From NCBI GenBank assembly GCA_949752745.1, contig OX457026.1, forward strand, positions 70,497,091 to 70,561,090: a DNA stretch of 64,000 bases. The letters run 5' to 3'. Origin of the DNA: Protula sp. h YS-2021 (taxonomy: Eukaryota; Annelida; Polychaeta; Sabellida; Serpulidae). The stretch's first letter is position 1, and each line of letters opens with the position of its first letter. Under the pieces are notes generated by a model. It did no database searches, had not been told where the DNA came from, and saw only the letters and a program-made list of their open reading frames with translations. Position numbers and translations under genes: made by a program. Shown in pieces: positions 1 to 63,846 of the stretch.

Positions 1-450
1 TGATTTCACTCACAGCAGGTGGTTGATTATGCATTAAACCAACAGATTTTGTTAAATTGATGGAGGTTGCTTATTTAAGGTCGTTTTTTAAAAGGTGAGA
101 CATCAAAATAACAAACTATGCAAATAAAAATATAATATATATATATAAATAGTTCGTTTGGTCGTTTATTTATTTATTTAGAAATAGATCTCCGTTGCAC
201 GACTGCCAGTGGGAAGTACAGTTTTTAACACCGGAAGCGCGTCCATATTTGTTTGGGTACTTCAAAAAGTCAGGAAGTGATTTATTTTTCGTGTATTTTC
301 GAAACTTCTGTAAGCAGTTGGGGTAAATATTTCACCTTTGTAATATACATGCCTGCCGTAAAGTGTCAACTATAAAGAGATATGGTGTTCCTGAATGAAT
401 ACGTAGATTGGGTCTCAACACCGCGAGTAGCTTTTATGAGCACTAGTACA
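1..450. other. Unassigned AT-rich DNA at left edge
   Basis: No gene, RNA gene or clear repeat was recognised apart from a short TA run near 135-150. It flanks the left end of the fold-back element. Confidence 0.6.
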
Positions 451-1399
451 TAGTCCCAGTGGACCCTTTCTCTCTTCCTAGGTCAGAAAGGGTCACAGTT
501 CCTGTAATAGGAATGACCATTGATCTCAGTTTTCGAGGCTCTAGATCTTTCGGCGCACGCTCCAGGACCCCGAGTTTCGGAGTAGCATGCCGTTTCTTAA
601 AAAGCCCACTGAGAAGTAGCTCCGAGTAGCTCTGACTTGTATAACATCGTATATCTCTCTGTCATAGCTACGAAGCCTTCCATTGCTCCACTAATAGGGG
701 TCAATTTCATATGTTCTGAGGCACGAATCCTGCATACCAGCCCTATTATTCAAACATCTACAGAAAGTTCATGCCCAATATGCGCTTTTTGTAAAACGCA
801 CAGTTTTTAGTGAGCTGTATATCTTTTATTTGCTCATAAAAGTGCAGAAGGCAGTGTTGCCACATCATCCTTTTTTAAAAGGATTATCCTTTTTTTTTTA
901 AAAAGCCCGATTTTATCCTTTTTTTATCCTTAAATACTTTTTTTTATATTTTTTTAAATTTTCATCCTTTTTTTATACTTTTTTTCGCTGTACATCCTTT
1001 TTTTTTATTTTGATAATTTTTTTTTCATTCTCTTTTTTCGTTCAAAATATCATTTTTTCTAATTGGTTATAGATTTTTTTCTGCTATAATTTTTTCTCAC
1101 CCTAGTCATAACCCATGATTTGGCCATAATATTAACCGCTCTTACACTGTATGTGTATGTAATTTTCAACTTTTTTGCAGCATCTAGTGTTAAAATCAAT
1201 ACATCTGTAGAGAAAGGGTATTTTTTTCATGGAATTGAAACATATATTCTGTAAATGTATTCAATGTCTTATCACACTGTAAAATATCCAGTATTCTAAA
1301 TGATGTTGAGTAGTTTTTAGCCCAGCTTACGTTACACGTAAGCTGGGGTATTCCTATCGGTTTGCGGGTGGCGTCCGTTAGTTAGTTAGTTGTTTATTT

Positions 1400-2240
1400 A
1401 GTAAACTTTGTTTCAAAATGCATCTCTTGCAATTTTGATCCGATGTCATTTATTTGTGGTATGAGGCATCCCTAAGGGGTCGTGCATACAGCTTGTGCTC
1501 TTCTAGTCGATCGGGTGATTTTTTAATTTTTGGGGAATTTTTGAAGAAAGATTTTTAAAATGAATCTCCTCCTACATTTTTGACCCGATATCATTTATTT
1601 TTGGTATGAGGCACCCGTAAAGCGTCGTGCATACGGCTTGTGCTTTTTTAGTCGATCGGGCAATTTTTATATTTTTAGGGAGTTTTTGAAGAAAAAACTT
1701 CAAAATGCATTTCCCCCTACAGTTTTGAACCGATTTCATTTTTTTTTTTTGGTATGAGGCATCCCTAAAGGGTTGAGCGTACGGCTTGCGCCTTTTTAGC
1801 CGATCCGACAATTTTTTATTTTTAGGGAATTTTTGAAGAAAACTTCAAAATGCAATTCCTCCCACAGTTTTTATCCGATTTCATTAATTTTGGTATGAGG
1901 CATCCTTAGATGGGTCGGGCATACAGGTTGTGCTGTTTGACTCGACTTGGGAATTTTTTATGAAAATACCTCAAAATACATACTACTGTTTTGATCAGAC
2001 ATCATTTATTTTGGGGTTGAGGCATGCTTAGATTGTCGTGAATACGGCCTGTGCTTTCTAAGTCGATCAGGGAATTTTTTAAGAAAAAAATCAAAATGCA
2101 CTTCCTCCTACAGTTTTTATCAGATTTCATTTATTTTTTTTATGAGCCATTTCTAGGGGGCCATGCATATGGCTCGTGCTTTTTGAGTGAATTGGAAACA
2201 CTTTTGAATTATTTTTTTCGGAATTTTTGAAAAAAAAAAA
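1400..2240. repeat. Diverged tandem array, six units of about 122-148 bp
   Basis: The phrase ggtatgaggca followed by a cgtgcatacggcttgtgct-like phrase recurs at about 1458, 1603, 1751, 1892, 2015 and 2139. Each unit also has 'tttttgaagaaa' and 'cctacagtttt' phrases. It forms the first core of the hairpin-headed element. Non-coding. Confidence 0.8.
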
Positions 2241-2261
2241 CTAAATGAATCTCCTACAGCG

Positions 2262-2425
2262 CGTAAACGCAAGTAAAATGAACTGGCACAATAGTCAGAT
2301 TTAACGCCCGATTATCGACGGAAGTTGCATAAACATGCGCAGTGGTTCGATATGCGAACCACGCGCCAACGCAAGTTAAACTAGAAGCTAATTGCGCGAG
2401 CGCAATTGTCTCACATGGTATATTG
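2262..2425. repeat. Degenerate relatives of the 51-bp repeat
   Basis: Phrases such as 'gcataaacatgcgcagtggttcg', 'cgcaagttaaa' and 'gaaccacgcgcc' match the array at 3745-4440. This looks like an outlying decayed block of the same repeat. Confidence 0.5.
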
Positions 2426-2589
2426 GGGTACATTTGGGAAACTTGAGACAAAATACAGAATCATGGAGCTTACACTAAATGCCGGGGGCTTATTCATAAA
2501 ACAAAGAATTTGAAAGCACTTTTCACATTCAGACAAATTTTTTAAACAAAAACACAACTAGAATTGTGTAGAAAACTCCGAAGCCTCGA

Positions 2590-3300
2590 AAATTCGCCGC
2601 CGAGATATCCTTTTATACAGTGTGTTATACCCTTTGGGTTGAAAATTCGCTCAGAATCGCTCTATCTCTAACCGTTTTCGATATATTAGCCAACTTCCGG
2701 TTTCGACGTCGATCGTCACCCGACCGGGTCGCGCTCGCCGAGATACCCTGTTATACAGTGTGTTATACCCTTTGGGTCGAAAATTCGCTCAGAATCGCTC
2801 TATCTCTAACCGTTTTCGAGATATTAGCCAACTTCCGGTTTCGACGTCGATCGTCACCCGACCGGGTCGCGCTCGCCGAGATACCCTTTTATACAGTGCG
2901 TTATACCCTTTGGGTCGAAAATTCGCTCAGAATCGCTCTATCTCTAACCGTTTTCGAGATATTAGCCAACTTCCGGTTTCGAAGTCGATCGTCACCCGAC
3001 CGGGTCGCGCTCGCCGAGATACCCTTTTATACAACTGTTTTAAACCTGTATGGTCGAAAATTCGCTCAGAATCGCTCTATCTCTAACCGTTTTCGAGATA
3101 TTAGCCAACTTCCGGTTTCGACGTCGATCGTCACCCGACCGGGTCGCGCTCTCCGAGATACCTCTTATACGATGAGTTATACCCTTTGGGCCGAAAATTC
3201 GCTCAGAATCGGTCTATCTCTAACCGTTTTCGAGATATTAGCCAACTTCCGGTTTCGACGTCAAATTCGCTCAGAATCGCTCTATCTCTAACCGTTTTCG
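2590..3300. repeat. Tandem array of 138-bp units (five copies plus a partial)
   Basis: The phrase aaaattcgctcagaatcgct starts at 2642, 2780, 2918, 3057 and 3194, with a partial copy at 3263. Spacing is 137-139 bp. Units are nearly identical and contain 'ccgaccgggtcgcgctcgccgag'. Because 138 is divisible by three, a long reading frame runs through the array, but it is simply the repeat translated. Confidence 0.95.
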
Positions 3301-3312
3301 ATATATTACTTT

Positions 3313-3640
3313 TTTTAAATTTGACCTTGAATTTGACCTTGAAAACAATGCTCAAGGTCACTGAAATTCAGCGCAGATCCAGTTCACAGTAGTCTGCGTC
3401 TATGTGCCAAGTTTCAACTTTCTGCGCCCAGCCGTTTCGGAGAAGAAGCGCGAACAAGAATTCGGCCGTAATTGACCTTTGACCTTGAATTTGACCTCGA
3501 AGACAATGCTCAAGGTCACTGAAAATCGACGCAGATCGAGTTCACGTTGGTCTACATACGTGTGCCAAGTTTCAACTTTCTACGCCCAGCGGTTTCGTCG
3601 GAGAAGCGCGAACAAGATTTTGGCGGAAAACTAAAAAAAA
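3313..3640. repeat. Two-copy tandem repeat of about 158 bp with A-rich end
   Basis: Blocks starting ttgaccttgaatttgacct at about 3321 and 3479 share 'caatgctcaaggtcactgaaa', 'gtgccaagtttcaactttct' and 'gaagcgcgaacaag'. The second copy runs into an A-rich tract at about 3631-3676. Confidence 0.85.
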
Positions 3641-3744
3641 GAAAAAAAAAAAACAAAAAAAACAAAAAAAAAAAAATAGGTGAAGAATTCTAAGCATTTC
3701 AACCTCATATGGTATCTTTGATAGCATGTGAGAATAAACATTTG

Positions 3745-4440
3745 CACTGGTCCAGGATAAGCACCGCGCATCAACGCAAGTTAAATAAACATGCGCACTG
3801 GTCCGAAATTCGAACCGCGCATCAACACAAGTTAAATAAACATGCGCACTGGTCCGAAATTCGAACCGCGCATCAACGCAAGTTAAATAAACATTCGCAA
3901 TGGTCCGAAATTCGAACTGCTCATCAACGCAAGGTGAATAAACATGCGCACTGGTCCGAAATGCAAACCGCGCACCAACGCAGAATAAGCACCGTGCGTC
4001 GACGCAAGTTAAATAAACATGCAAAGTTGTCCGAAATGCGAACCGCGCATCAAGGCCACCTAAGAAAACTTGTGCACTTGTCCAGAATAAGTACCGCGCA
4101 TCGACGCAAGTTAAATAAACTTGCGCATTGGTCTGAAATAAGAACCGCGCATCGACGCAAGTTAAATAAACTTGCACACTGGTCTGAAATAAGAACCGCA
4201 CATCAACACAAGGTAAACAAACATGCGCATTGATCCGACATCAGAACCGCACATCGACAAAAGGTAAATAAACATGCGTGCTGGCCCGAAATGCAAACCG
4301 CACATCAACGCAAGTTAAATAAACATGTGCACTGTTCCAAAATGAGAGCCGCGCATCAACGCAAATCAAATTAACATGCGCACTTATCTGAATAAGAACC
4401 GCGCATCGAGGCAGGTTACATAAATATGCGCACTGGCCCG
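3745..4440. repeat. Minisatellite of 51-bp units, about 13-14 copies
   Basis: The unit is built of 'catcaacgcaagttaaat', 'aaacatgcgcactggtcc' and 'gaaattcgaaccgcg', with point changes. The 51-bp period is divisible by three, so both strands carry spurious frames of 170-210 codons. Confidence 0.93.
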
Positions 4441-5255
4441 AAATGCGAGCGTTGTTTGAAAGTATCTATGGCTGACTGTCCAGTCTACCAGAGATACGAA
4501 AAGTCTGTTCTATGTTCTATGGTCTATGTTCTGGTCCGGTGCTAAATTAATTATTGAGCTAGCTCTTTGCTGTCTCATCTTTTTCAGGGAAATTCCCTTG
4601 CTCATGCACGCTGCAATTGGTCTTATTGCTTTTCGTAAGCTGGGACTTTGTCCTTGGAATGATTTTCAATAACTTCATTCTGTCGGGCTGGTCTTATCAC
4701 ACCAATAAAGGGGTATCCGTCGTCTGTATGTGCGTGTGTGTAAACTTTTACTTAAATCAAAATGCTTCATCTCCCTCAGTTTTGATCGGATTCCTCTCAA
4801 ATTTTAAACGAATGTTCTCCAGGTAGGCCTCTCTTTAAAAATTTTTTTTGGCGATCCGCCAAAAATTGGCTAAATGGGGGGCATTTAAAATTTTTCGGTT
4901 GCCAATTTTCAAATTGGTTCACAATTTTGATCGGTTTCCTTCCCAATTTTGAACATTTATTCTCTAGGTAGGCCTGTCTTGAAAAATTACCTTTTTTTTT
5001 GGCGATCCGCTAAAAATTGGCTAAATTTGTGCATTTAAAAATATTTGGTACCAATTTTCAAAACTCTTCTTTTGGCACAATTTGACCGGATTCCTTTATA
5101 AATTTGTAAAGTACAATCAGGTATGAAAAAATTTTTTAATCGTTATGAAAACGAGCATTATAAATTCAGGGTTCGCGTTGGCGGGATTTTTGTCCACTTT
5201 TTGGGCATTTTTTACGAAATGACTCACTTTTTCGGAACCCACCTAGTTTTTCTGG

Positions 5256-6180
5256 TATCCGGACATAACGGCGACGGCCATAACGGCGACGGCCAAAACG
5301 GCGACGGCCAAAACGGCGACAAGTGCAACCCCGGACAAAACGGCGACGGAGTTTTTTTAAGTTTATGCTTTAAAACGCTTAAAAAACAAACAAACAAACA
5401 AACAAAAAGTAACAACGTTGCCAACACAGTTTATTTAACCATCAGAGATAAATAAATTTGAATAGTGCAGCATTTCTCCTAACGTCCCCTTCCTGCACTC
5501 CCTAACCACCTCCTTCGTGTCTCCAGTCACTGTCTCAGTAATCTGCTCAAGGAAAGATTTTACTCACTTATCTTTTCTCAGGTAAAACTGAAAAATATTT
5601 TCTCAGGTAAAATAAAATTTAATCTTATCTTTCGTTGGTGTGGATTCGTGTATAGCAGCATTTCACAGAATCGAAACAGAGAAAGATTAGCTCAGTAAGG
5701 CGATTAAATTTCATCGGTCTTTCACTGTTGATAATCCGAAGTCCTTTTAGTGGTATATTTATTTTGCTTTTCATTGATGTGGATTCACGTGCAATAACGG
5801 ATTAGTGGGTACAGTCGCGAAATACAAACTGTCTTTCAAAATGTACTTATTTACCCCCCTCCCCCCCCCCCCCCCCTCACACACACGATGGATTATCGTA
5901 TAATTGCAATTAGGAATATATGAGGAAATAGTGTTAAATTATCCATTTTATTTTGCCCTAAAAAAATTAAATATTGGTTCAATTATACTTATCTTCAAGT
6001 AGAAATGAATTGATTTATCTGGCAACACTATTCTATGTATTTTGATTTTCAACATTTAATTATTAATCTTCGTCGCCCGTTTTGTCCGGGTTGCACTTGT
6101 CGCCGTTTTGGCCGTCGCCGTTTTGGTCTTCTCCGTTTAGGCCGTCGCCGTTTTTGCCGTCGCCGTTTTGTCCGGGATTC
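5256..6180. mobile_element. Nested 925-bp MITE-like element with GC-rich word-repeat ends
   Basis: It interrupts element A. agtttttctgg is present at 5245-5255 and again at 6181-6191. Element B has a single copy with continuous flanks at 58867-58877, so the empty site is seen. The left end (CCGGACATAACGGCG) and right end (complement of CCGGACAAAACGGCG) are inverted, and each continues into inverted arrays of a 15-bp word like AACGGCGACGGCCAA (about 5259-5345 and 6068-6176). The interior (5350-6065) has a C-rich run near 5857-5876 and no gene. The 11-bp duplication suggests a MULE-like mobiliser, by inference. Confidence 0.85.
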
Positions 6181-7605
6181 AGTTTTTCTGGACCTGAGTC
6201 ACAATTTCCCTTTTTGACTCACTTTCCTGAGAACCCAGCGCGAACCTTGAAATTACAAAAAAATGATACAGTATGATTAACATTAATGTTTTCTCGATCT
6301 TCAGCAAAAGATGAATTATCCTTTTTTTCATACTTTTTTTTCTCAATTTATCCTTTTTTATCCTTTTTTTTATCCTTTTTTTTCTTGACGACTCCGTGGC
6401 AAGACTGAGAAGGGTTTGCTTCCGCGTCCACCTGTCAAATGTTTGTTTACATTCTGGCCTTCAAATGTCACGTGACCAAAGTCAAGGGACCGAAAATTTA
6501 AGTAAAGGGGTTGTAGTTTATTTGTAAAATATATATTAAATAGTTGCTAGATGCAGAATTACGTATAAATTTATTTTGTACACCCACAATATTTGACTTT
6601 ATATGTTTACGTTCTTTTTGAAATATCAATTTAAAAGTTTTTGGTGGATAATTGCAAAAGTATTGTTAAGTATTTCACGTAATAAAGTATGCTCCCTGTA
6701 TACAAACAAATGTCAATTATTGCGGGAGATTTGGGGTTATTTCCGTATTATTTTTTTTTAAAGAAAGCGTAACACAGAAGTTGTATATGATTACCGTTGT
6801 ACTTTGAGGGCCTTTAGCAAATGCCAATAAAAACTTATGGGTTGTTGAATCTCGCACAAAGTAGCCACAGGGGTGCCTCAAAGCGAGCGCAGTTGACTTG
6901 CTTATCGTTATATAGCGAAGCTTTGAAGCGGTGCCTGGAAACTTTTTAGCGCACCGCTTCTTGGAGCTAACTGAGAAGTATCCTGGCGCACCGTTTTCGA
7001 CCTCGGCCAAACTACCAAAGTGGAGTAAAGAGTGGTTTTGCAACTGTATGTTCATTGTTGTTGTGGGCGATAATGGGAGATTCTATATTCTAATCTGCAT
7101 AAAACGTCTATTTTTCTCATTACAAAATTGTTATTTGACCATAAAAATTGTACGCCATAATTTATAATTGGGTTAATTTTCCAAATCTCGGCGCACGACT
7201 GGGGCCAACGGCGTTATTTTAGAAAGGGTGCATCACATAAATGGCAATATTATAAATTATGGCGCACAGGTTTTATGGTTAGATAACAATATTTTACTGA
7301 GAAAAATATGTGTTTTCTTGAGATCAGGATATCGAATCCCTCATTATCGCCACCGACAACAGTGAATCCACAGTTGCAAAACCACGCTTTACTCTGGTGT
7401 GGGAGTTTCGCTGAGGTCGAAAATGATGCGCCAGGGTACTTCTCAGTGTGCTTTTAAAGAAAAGGCCTGCCAGTTCTAGCCTCGGTGTCCTTGAACGTGC
7501 GCCAAAGTTCCAGAGCTCGAAAATTGAGATCAATGGCCATTTCTATTTTAAGAACTTTGACCCTTTCTGTCCTAGGAAGATAGAAAGGGTCCGCTGGGAC
7601 TATAT

Positions 7606-9879
7606 ATTTCCAAAATTGTGTATTGTTTACCTTATTAACACAGTTTATGTGTATTTTATTGTCTGTACATTAGGGAGTTGCTGTGACACAGACCGTCTCT
7701 AGCGAACCGCTTCTTGGAACTAGCTCATCCTTGCTATTTAGACACAGTTAAAGAACATATGCGTTAACTTACCAGGTAAAAATGAAAGGAATGATAGAAA
7801 GATTTCGCCTAAATGTGAAATTTCTCGCACCATGGAGCAGTCGTGTTTTTAAGAACCCATATGCTATTTTAAAAATAATTAAAAATTTTAACACATCGTT
7901 TTAAATTTCAGTTTCCTGTGTATTCCGAGTATGAGCTGTTTTTCTATTTCCTATCATTTCTTTCGTTTTTTTTCACCCGGTTCCCTCGCAGTCGTAATTC
8001 AAAATTCTTGCGCATTCTATTCGAAACGCACAAAATGTGACGTGGCTTATAGTAAAAACACTCACAGACACCTGTTTGGAGTCTGAAAAGTGTGTTTCTT
8101 TCCAGTCATGTTTTTTTTCTGTTTAAGTCTGTTTTTATGATTTAAAGCAGAAAAAATGACAGGCCCTGTCACTTGCTTTACCGTGCAAAGCATACAAAAT
8201 TATTAATTTGAATATAAGATATTCAGGCTGACAGTTAAAATTAGAGAATGACTGCACGTGAATACAATCAAATAAAAAACACTTAGCAGAAACGTCGACT
8301 GTATTTTTTTTTTAGGTTATAACCATATTGAAGATTTATCGAAACATTATTTTTAAATTTCTTTGCCTTGAATAGATTGGCAAATATATTTTAAAATGAT
8401 TGCGTCACTAGCCATGCAAACGTAGTACAAAGAAACTGTCAAAAGTTGCGAGTGAAGATGACATATATGGGCGACTCATTGGGGAGATTTAAAGCGGAAA
8501 CCAAACCAGGTGCTTTTTGGAGCCAAGGGTAATGGTGTTTGAGGGACCCGTGGATTATTGCAGCTGAATTAACAGCTGATAATGCTCCATTTTCAATCAT
8601 TTCGGGATTAGGGTCATCTTTAAGACCAGGTCAGAAGTTAGTATACAAAAAAAGAACGTCTCTACAAAACAGGTGTTGCACAGTAATCAGTTATTCAGTG
8701 TGTAAATGCAATTTTATCGCCAAAAAGTTTATCAGGAAATACGAATGATGGCCTTACTTGGGTGGCTGGCAAGTCAGGAGGGGGTGGTTGTCAGACAGAC
8801 CTGCTCTATTTTTGTGACATACTTATATTGATACAGTGAACAGTAAGAAATCGAAAGATTTTAAACATCAAAAGTAAACTTGTTTTCAAACTGTTTATTC
8901 GGCCTGATTTTATAGGTTGTAGCTTTACCTTACTACAGAGCCTTCATTTTTCCTGATCGGAGCGTTAAACACCAAGACCCTTTCTGCGAAAGAGTTCAAC
9001 AAAGTATGACGAAGAAAAGAACACCGGCTAACACCGATGTCTGTGTCCATGTTGACATTGTGAACAGATACGTGTTAGTCTTAATACTGTATGTTTCGTT
9101 GGAAATCCATCGCCGCGGGTGGGCGCATCGAATCAGAAAGGATCGCGTGAACGTACAGATCGCACGAAGTAACACTCATGATCGTACCCTTTTCGGGGCG
9201 AATATTCCTTGTCGGTCAATTTCAGTGTTTCAGCAAATTTGGAAAAGTTCATTTATTGCGGAAGTTACAATGTTTTTGGGCTGGTCAGAAATCGTTTTGA
9301 TTTGGTGCGAATATCTCACTTGTCGTGAATTTTGTGGGAAACATTGGTGTCATTGTCATTACACATGCAATGTTGACACTACTGATGTGGCGAGAGATTG
9401 ATTTCGGGATGATTCATAGGTGGTGTAAAATATGACACTAATGCTGAAGTGCGAAATGCATCAAAATATTCAACATCTTTAGCTTTAAAAGAACCCAGGC
9501 TAGAACAGCAGAATTGTCATAAAACACTGATATTTAGCAGACGGCATTTTGTGGTATTATCACCCGTCGTCACTGTGATCCTTTATCACATTAACAATAA
9601 ACGGGAATCCCCGTTAGATTCTGGGATTTGCATTATTAGGAATCCAATGAAATTTCTGGATTGCACTCTTGAAATCCCGTTATACGGGAAAAAATACAAT
9701 ACTGGCGAAAATGCCCTTAAGTGCCGGGATCCCGGAATTTTCAGGGATTTGGTCAGGAAAGGCTGCTGTTTCACCGGTGCCCAATAGCGATCGGGATTTC
9801 TTTCTGTCTGGGTTATTTCTGAGCACAGTTTGAATTGTGTTATTTTACATTGCATGAAATTTATGTATTTTTATTTCAG
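7606..9879. other. Sequence upstream of first coding exon, no gene recognised
   Basis: AT-rich and mostly unique-looking. At about 7699-7728 a phrase gcgaaccgcttcttggaactagctc resembles the right end of the MULE-like element. At 9590-9790 several gggaat/attccc words recur. The gene's promoter or 5' untranslated exons may lie here, but no convincing element was found. Confidence 0.5.
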
Positions 9880-9910
9880 CAATTTACTAATAGTGGAGGA
9901 CAGCCCTGGG

Positions 9911-9926
<16 letters not shown>
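9880..9926 (+). CDS. MPDZ: MPDZ-like exon 1 (first coding exon; proposed start ATG 9911)
   Basis: A pyrimidine-rich acceptor (tttatttcag) ends at 9879 and a donor gtatgt starts at 9927. The ATG at 9911 opens M-S-L-Q-A and runs in phase 1 into exon 2. The distance from this Met to the LQVLERI motif of the L27 domain (10 residues) is close to that in vertebrate PATJ, which favours this start. The same frame is open back to the acceptor (ten codons, N-L-L-I-V-E-D-S-P-G), so an upstream exon could supply an earlier start. The G at -3 of the ATG is acceptable start context. The promoter and any 5' untranslated exon lie upstream and cannot be placed. Confidence 0.75.
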
Positions 9927-62101
<52,175 letters not shown>

Positions 62102-63801
62102 GTAAATACCGAAGCTGTATCGAGTCCACATGATATTGACGTCAACACCTTGTAACGTGGCTCGTTTACACTTTTTGAGGTCAGCATGGGAAATCATTTG
62201 ACGTGAGAGCACTGTGGGATACTTGAACGTTAGCGTGCAATTTTCTGCAGCCGTTGTTACACTTCAGCTTGTAGCTAAGACTCACAGAAGCTGTTCTGAT
62301 TCCATGTCCCAATCAGTCAATCGCACAGCTAATACAGACTTAATGTAATTAATCACGAGGTAAATGGTGATATTAAAATTTAATTAAATAGCAACCTTAA
62401 AGTGTTGGGCATAATTCGGTAAGCGTCTTTTTTACGTGGTTATATATTAGACAGATATGGACTTATTTTGAGTTAACAAGAAGTATTGTTGACCAGTAAG
62501 AAAGTGTTTTTCTTTAGGTCACTATTTTCGTAACTGGTCAGTAATAGCTTCAAGTTGATTCGCAGTTTGCGTTTCGATCAACGTTGAAAAAAAAAAAATT
62601 GACTTGGGAATCGACCAAATCATGTAACAATATAGATTGTTTTTATTTTTCTAAAAATGGATGGATGAGAATTAGCATTAGATGGAGAAGCATTATACGA
62701 CAAGGCGTAAACCAGACACATCCCGTGTCAAATAAAGCTGCAAAATGTCAGGAGCTAGATTTTTTTCCCAGTTTTATGCCCAGCACTTGGGTGAAAACAA
62801 TTTCTTCATCCAAGCGTCTGAAAACGGGTACTAGTATTATGACTGCTGTTTTCGCTCTCTCGTAGATATGCAGTGAGAACGTATTTTACGCACATTTTAT
62901 CATTCTTTTTTATTTGATGAGTCAGTTGGGATCGGTACATCAACTTTAAGTAGGTGTTTATAGGGCCAATGCGAAAGAAGAAAATCTTTTTCCCCTGCTG
63001 TCTTAAGTATCAACAATCTAACCAGTACCAAAGAATTTCAAATGAATTTGTTTTATTTTACACTATAACCTGAGTAATGGTCTCCTTTACTCTTGTATAT
63101 TTTATTTATTTTTTTTATTATTTATTTGTGCTCTCTCGTTACATAAGTCGTATACTATAAGAAGAGACAAGCGGAATTTGCAAATCGTCTGCTGACGACT
63201 TATATAATAATATAATGTAATATTTATTGGTTCCACCACATTATATCACATATCGAATTGAATACAACGACTGAAATACATTGAGCAATGATACGAATAA
63301 AGTCACAATGAATACACACATGCTACACAAGCAAATACTACTGTACGGTGAAGTAAAACAAAAAGTTGAAATATGATAGCAGTGCTCAAACAATTCATTT
63401 GATCTGGAACGAGGTTCGTAATTCAGTATTTATCTTTTACGATCTTGCCAAATGGTTAGCATAGATGAGAACGAATCGGCGAATATGAGGCGTATCGAGT
63501 TGTTTTATGGTGATCTGTTCGAGAAGTGAACACAGTTCTAGCACAACACATGTATTTGAATCTTCAGTTTATCTGATGGGAAGTCTAAACTACGTACGAT
63601 CACGCCATGATTGCATCATTCTATTACATATGCACAGCTAAATTTGAACAAAAAGGTAAACCTTGTTTAGAAGAAGCTTTAGTGTTCCGAGTTAAAAACA
63701 GAGGTGGAAAAGGAAGTGGGAACCAACGCAGACGATAACATTGTCCTTTTCCGCGCCTGGCAGGCAAAGACGACAAATCTGTGTCATACTGGGTGACGAC
63801 A

Positions 63802-63846
<45 letters not shown>

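Larger units (their letters stand above)
1320..4650 (+). mobile_element. Hairpin-headed repeat inserted in element A (absent from element B)
   Basis: Element B runs straight from the segment ending ...gagtagttttta to ...aatgattttcaataac (about 54360-54370). In element A these are separated by about 3.3 kb. The head is a perfect 12-bp stem, CCCAGCTTACGT, loop TAC, ACGTAAGCTGGG (1321-1347). Near the tail (4634-4644) CGTAAGCTGGG recurs, the complement of the head's left arm, followed by TTTGTCCTTGG. In between are four different tandem arrays. This layout resembles pearl/Helentron-type non-autonomous elements. Exact ends are uncertain by about 10 bp. Confidence 0.65.
852..6407. mobile_element. 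Element A: 12-bp inverted ends, 6-bp target duplication, ATCCTTTTTTT end tracts
   Basis: The left end is CAGTGTTGCCAC (852-863); the right end is GTGGCAAGACTG (6396-6407), its inverse with one mismatch. AGAAGG flanks both sides (846-851 and 6408-6413). Just inside both ends are repeated ATCC/ATAC plus poly-T blocks in the same orientation rather than inverted. The same ends, end tracts and inner segments recur in element B at 53896-59097. No transposase reading frame is present; the ORFs inside are read through tandem arrays. I cannot assign a superfamily: 6-bp duplications are unusual (hAT 8, MULE 9-11, Tc1 TA). Confidence 0.85.
617..6969. mobile_element. MULE-like element with 9-bp target duplication, split by a further insertion
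   Basis: It sits in the left arm of the fold-back element. ACTGAGAAG occurs at 608-616 and again at 6970-6978. The other arm of the palindrome, near 7440-7450, carries one uninterrupted copy, so it serves as the empty site. Ends are imperfect inverted repeats: TAGCTCCGAGTAGC on the left and the complement of TAGCTCCAAGAAGC on the right. A 9-bp duplication is typical of Mutator-like elements. No transposase reading frame is seen. Without the nested element at 852-6407 and its target duplication it is about 0.8 kb, so non-autonomous. Confidence 0.72.
453..7600. mobile_element. Large fold-back element, TA-flanked, interrupted by nested insertions
   Basis: The outer arms are inverted copies: 453-616 matches the reverse complement of about 7440-7600 (both start GTCCCAGYGGACCCTTTC and contain a CTTCCTAGG block and CACTGAGAAGTA). 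The palindrome continues inward between 6981-7165 and 7250-7440, with a loop near 7166-7249. TA is present at both outer edges (451-452 and 7601-7602), consistent with a TA target duplication. The left arm is split by an insertion at 617-6969; removing it gives a fold-back element of about 800 bp. A related end (reverse strand) is seen near 44725-44757. Confidence 0.8.

Noticed and set aside
2620..3291. 223-codon reading frame (+)
   Set aside because: It is the 138-bp tandem repeat translated; the period is divisible by three and no domain or start context supports a gene.
3572..4233. Frames of 209 (-) and 174 (+) codons
   Set aside because: Both are readings of the 51-bp minisatellite on opposite strands.
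5123..5455. 110-codon frame with N-G-D-G repeats
   Set aside because: It translates the word array of the nested MITE.
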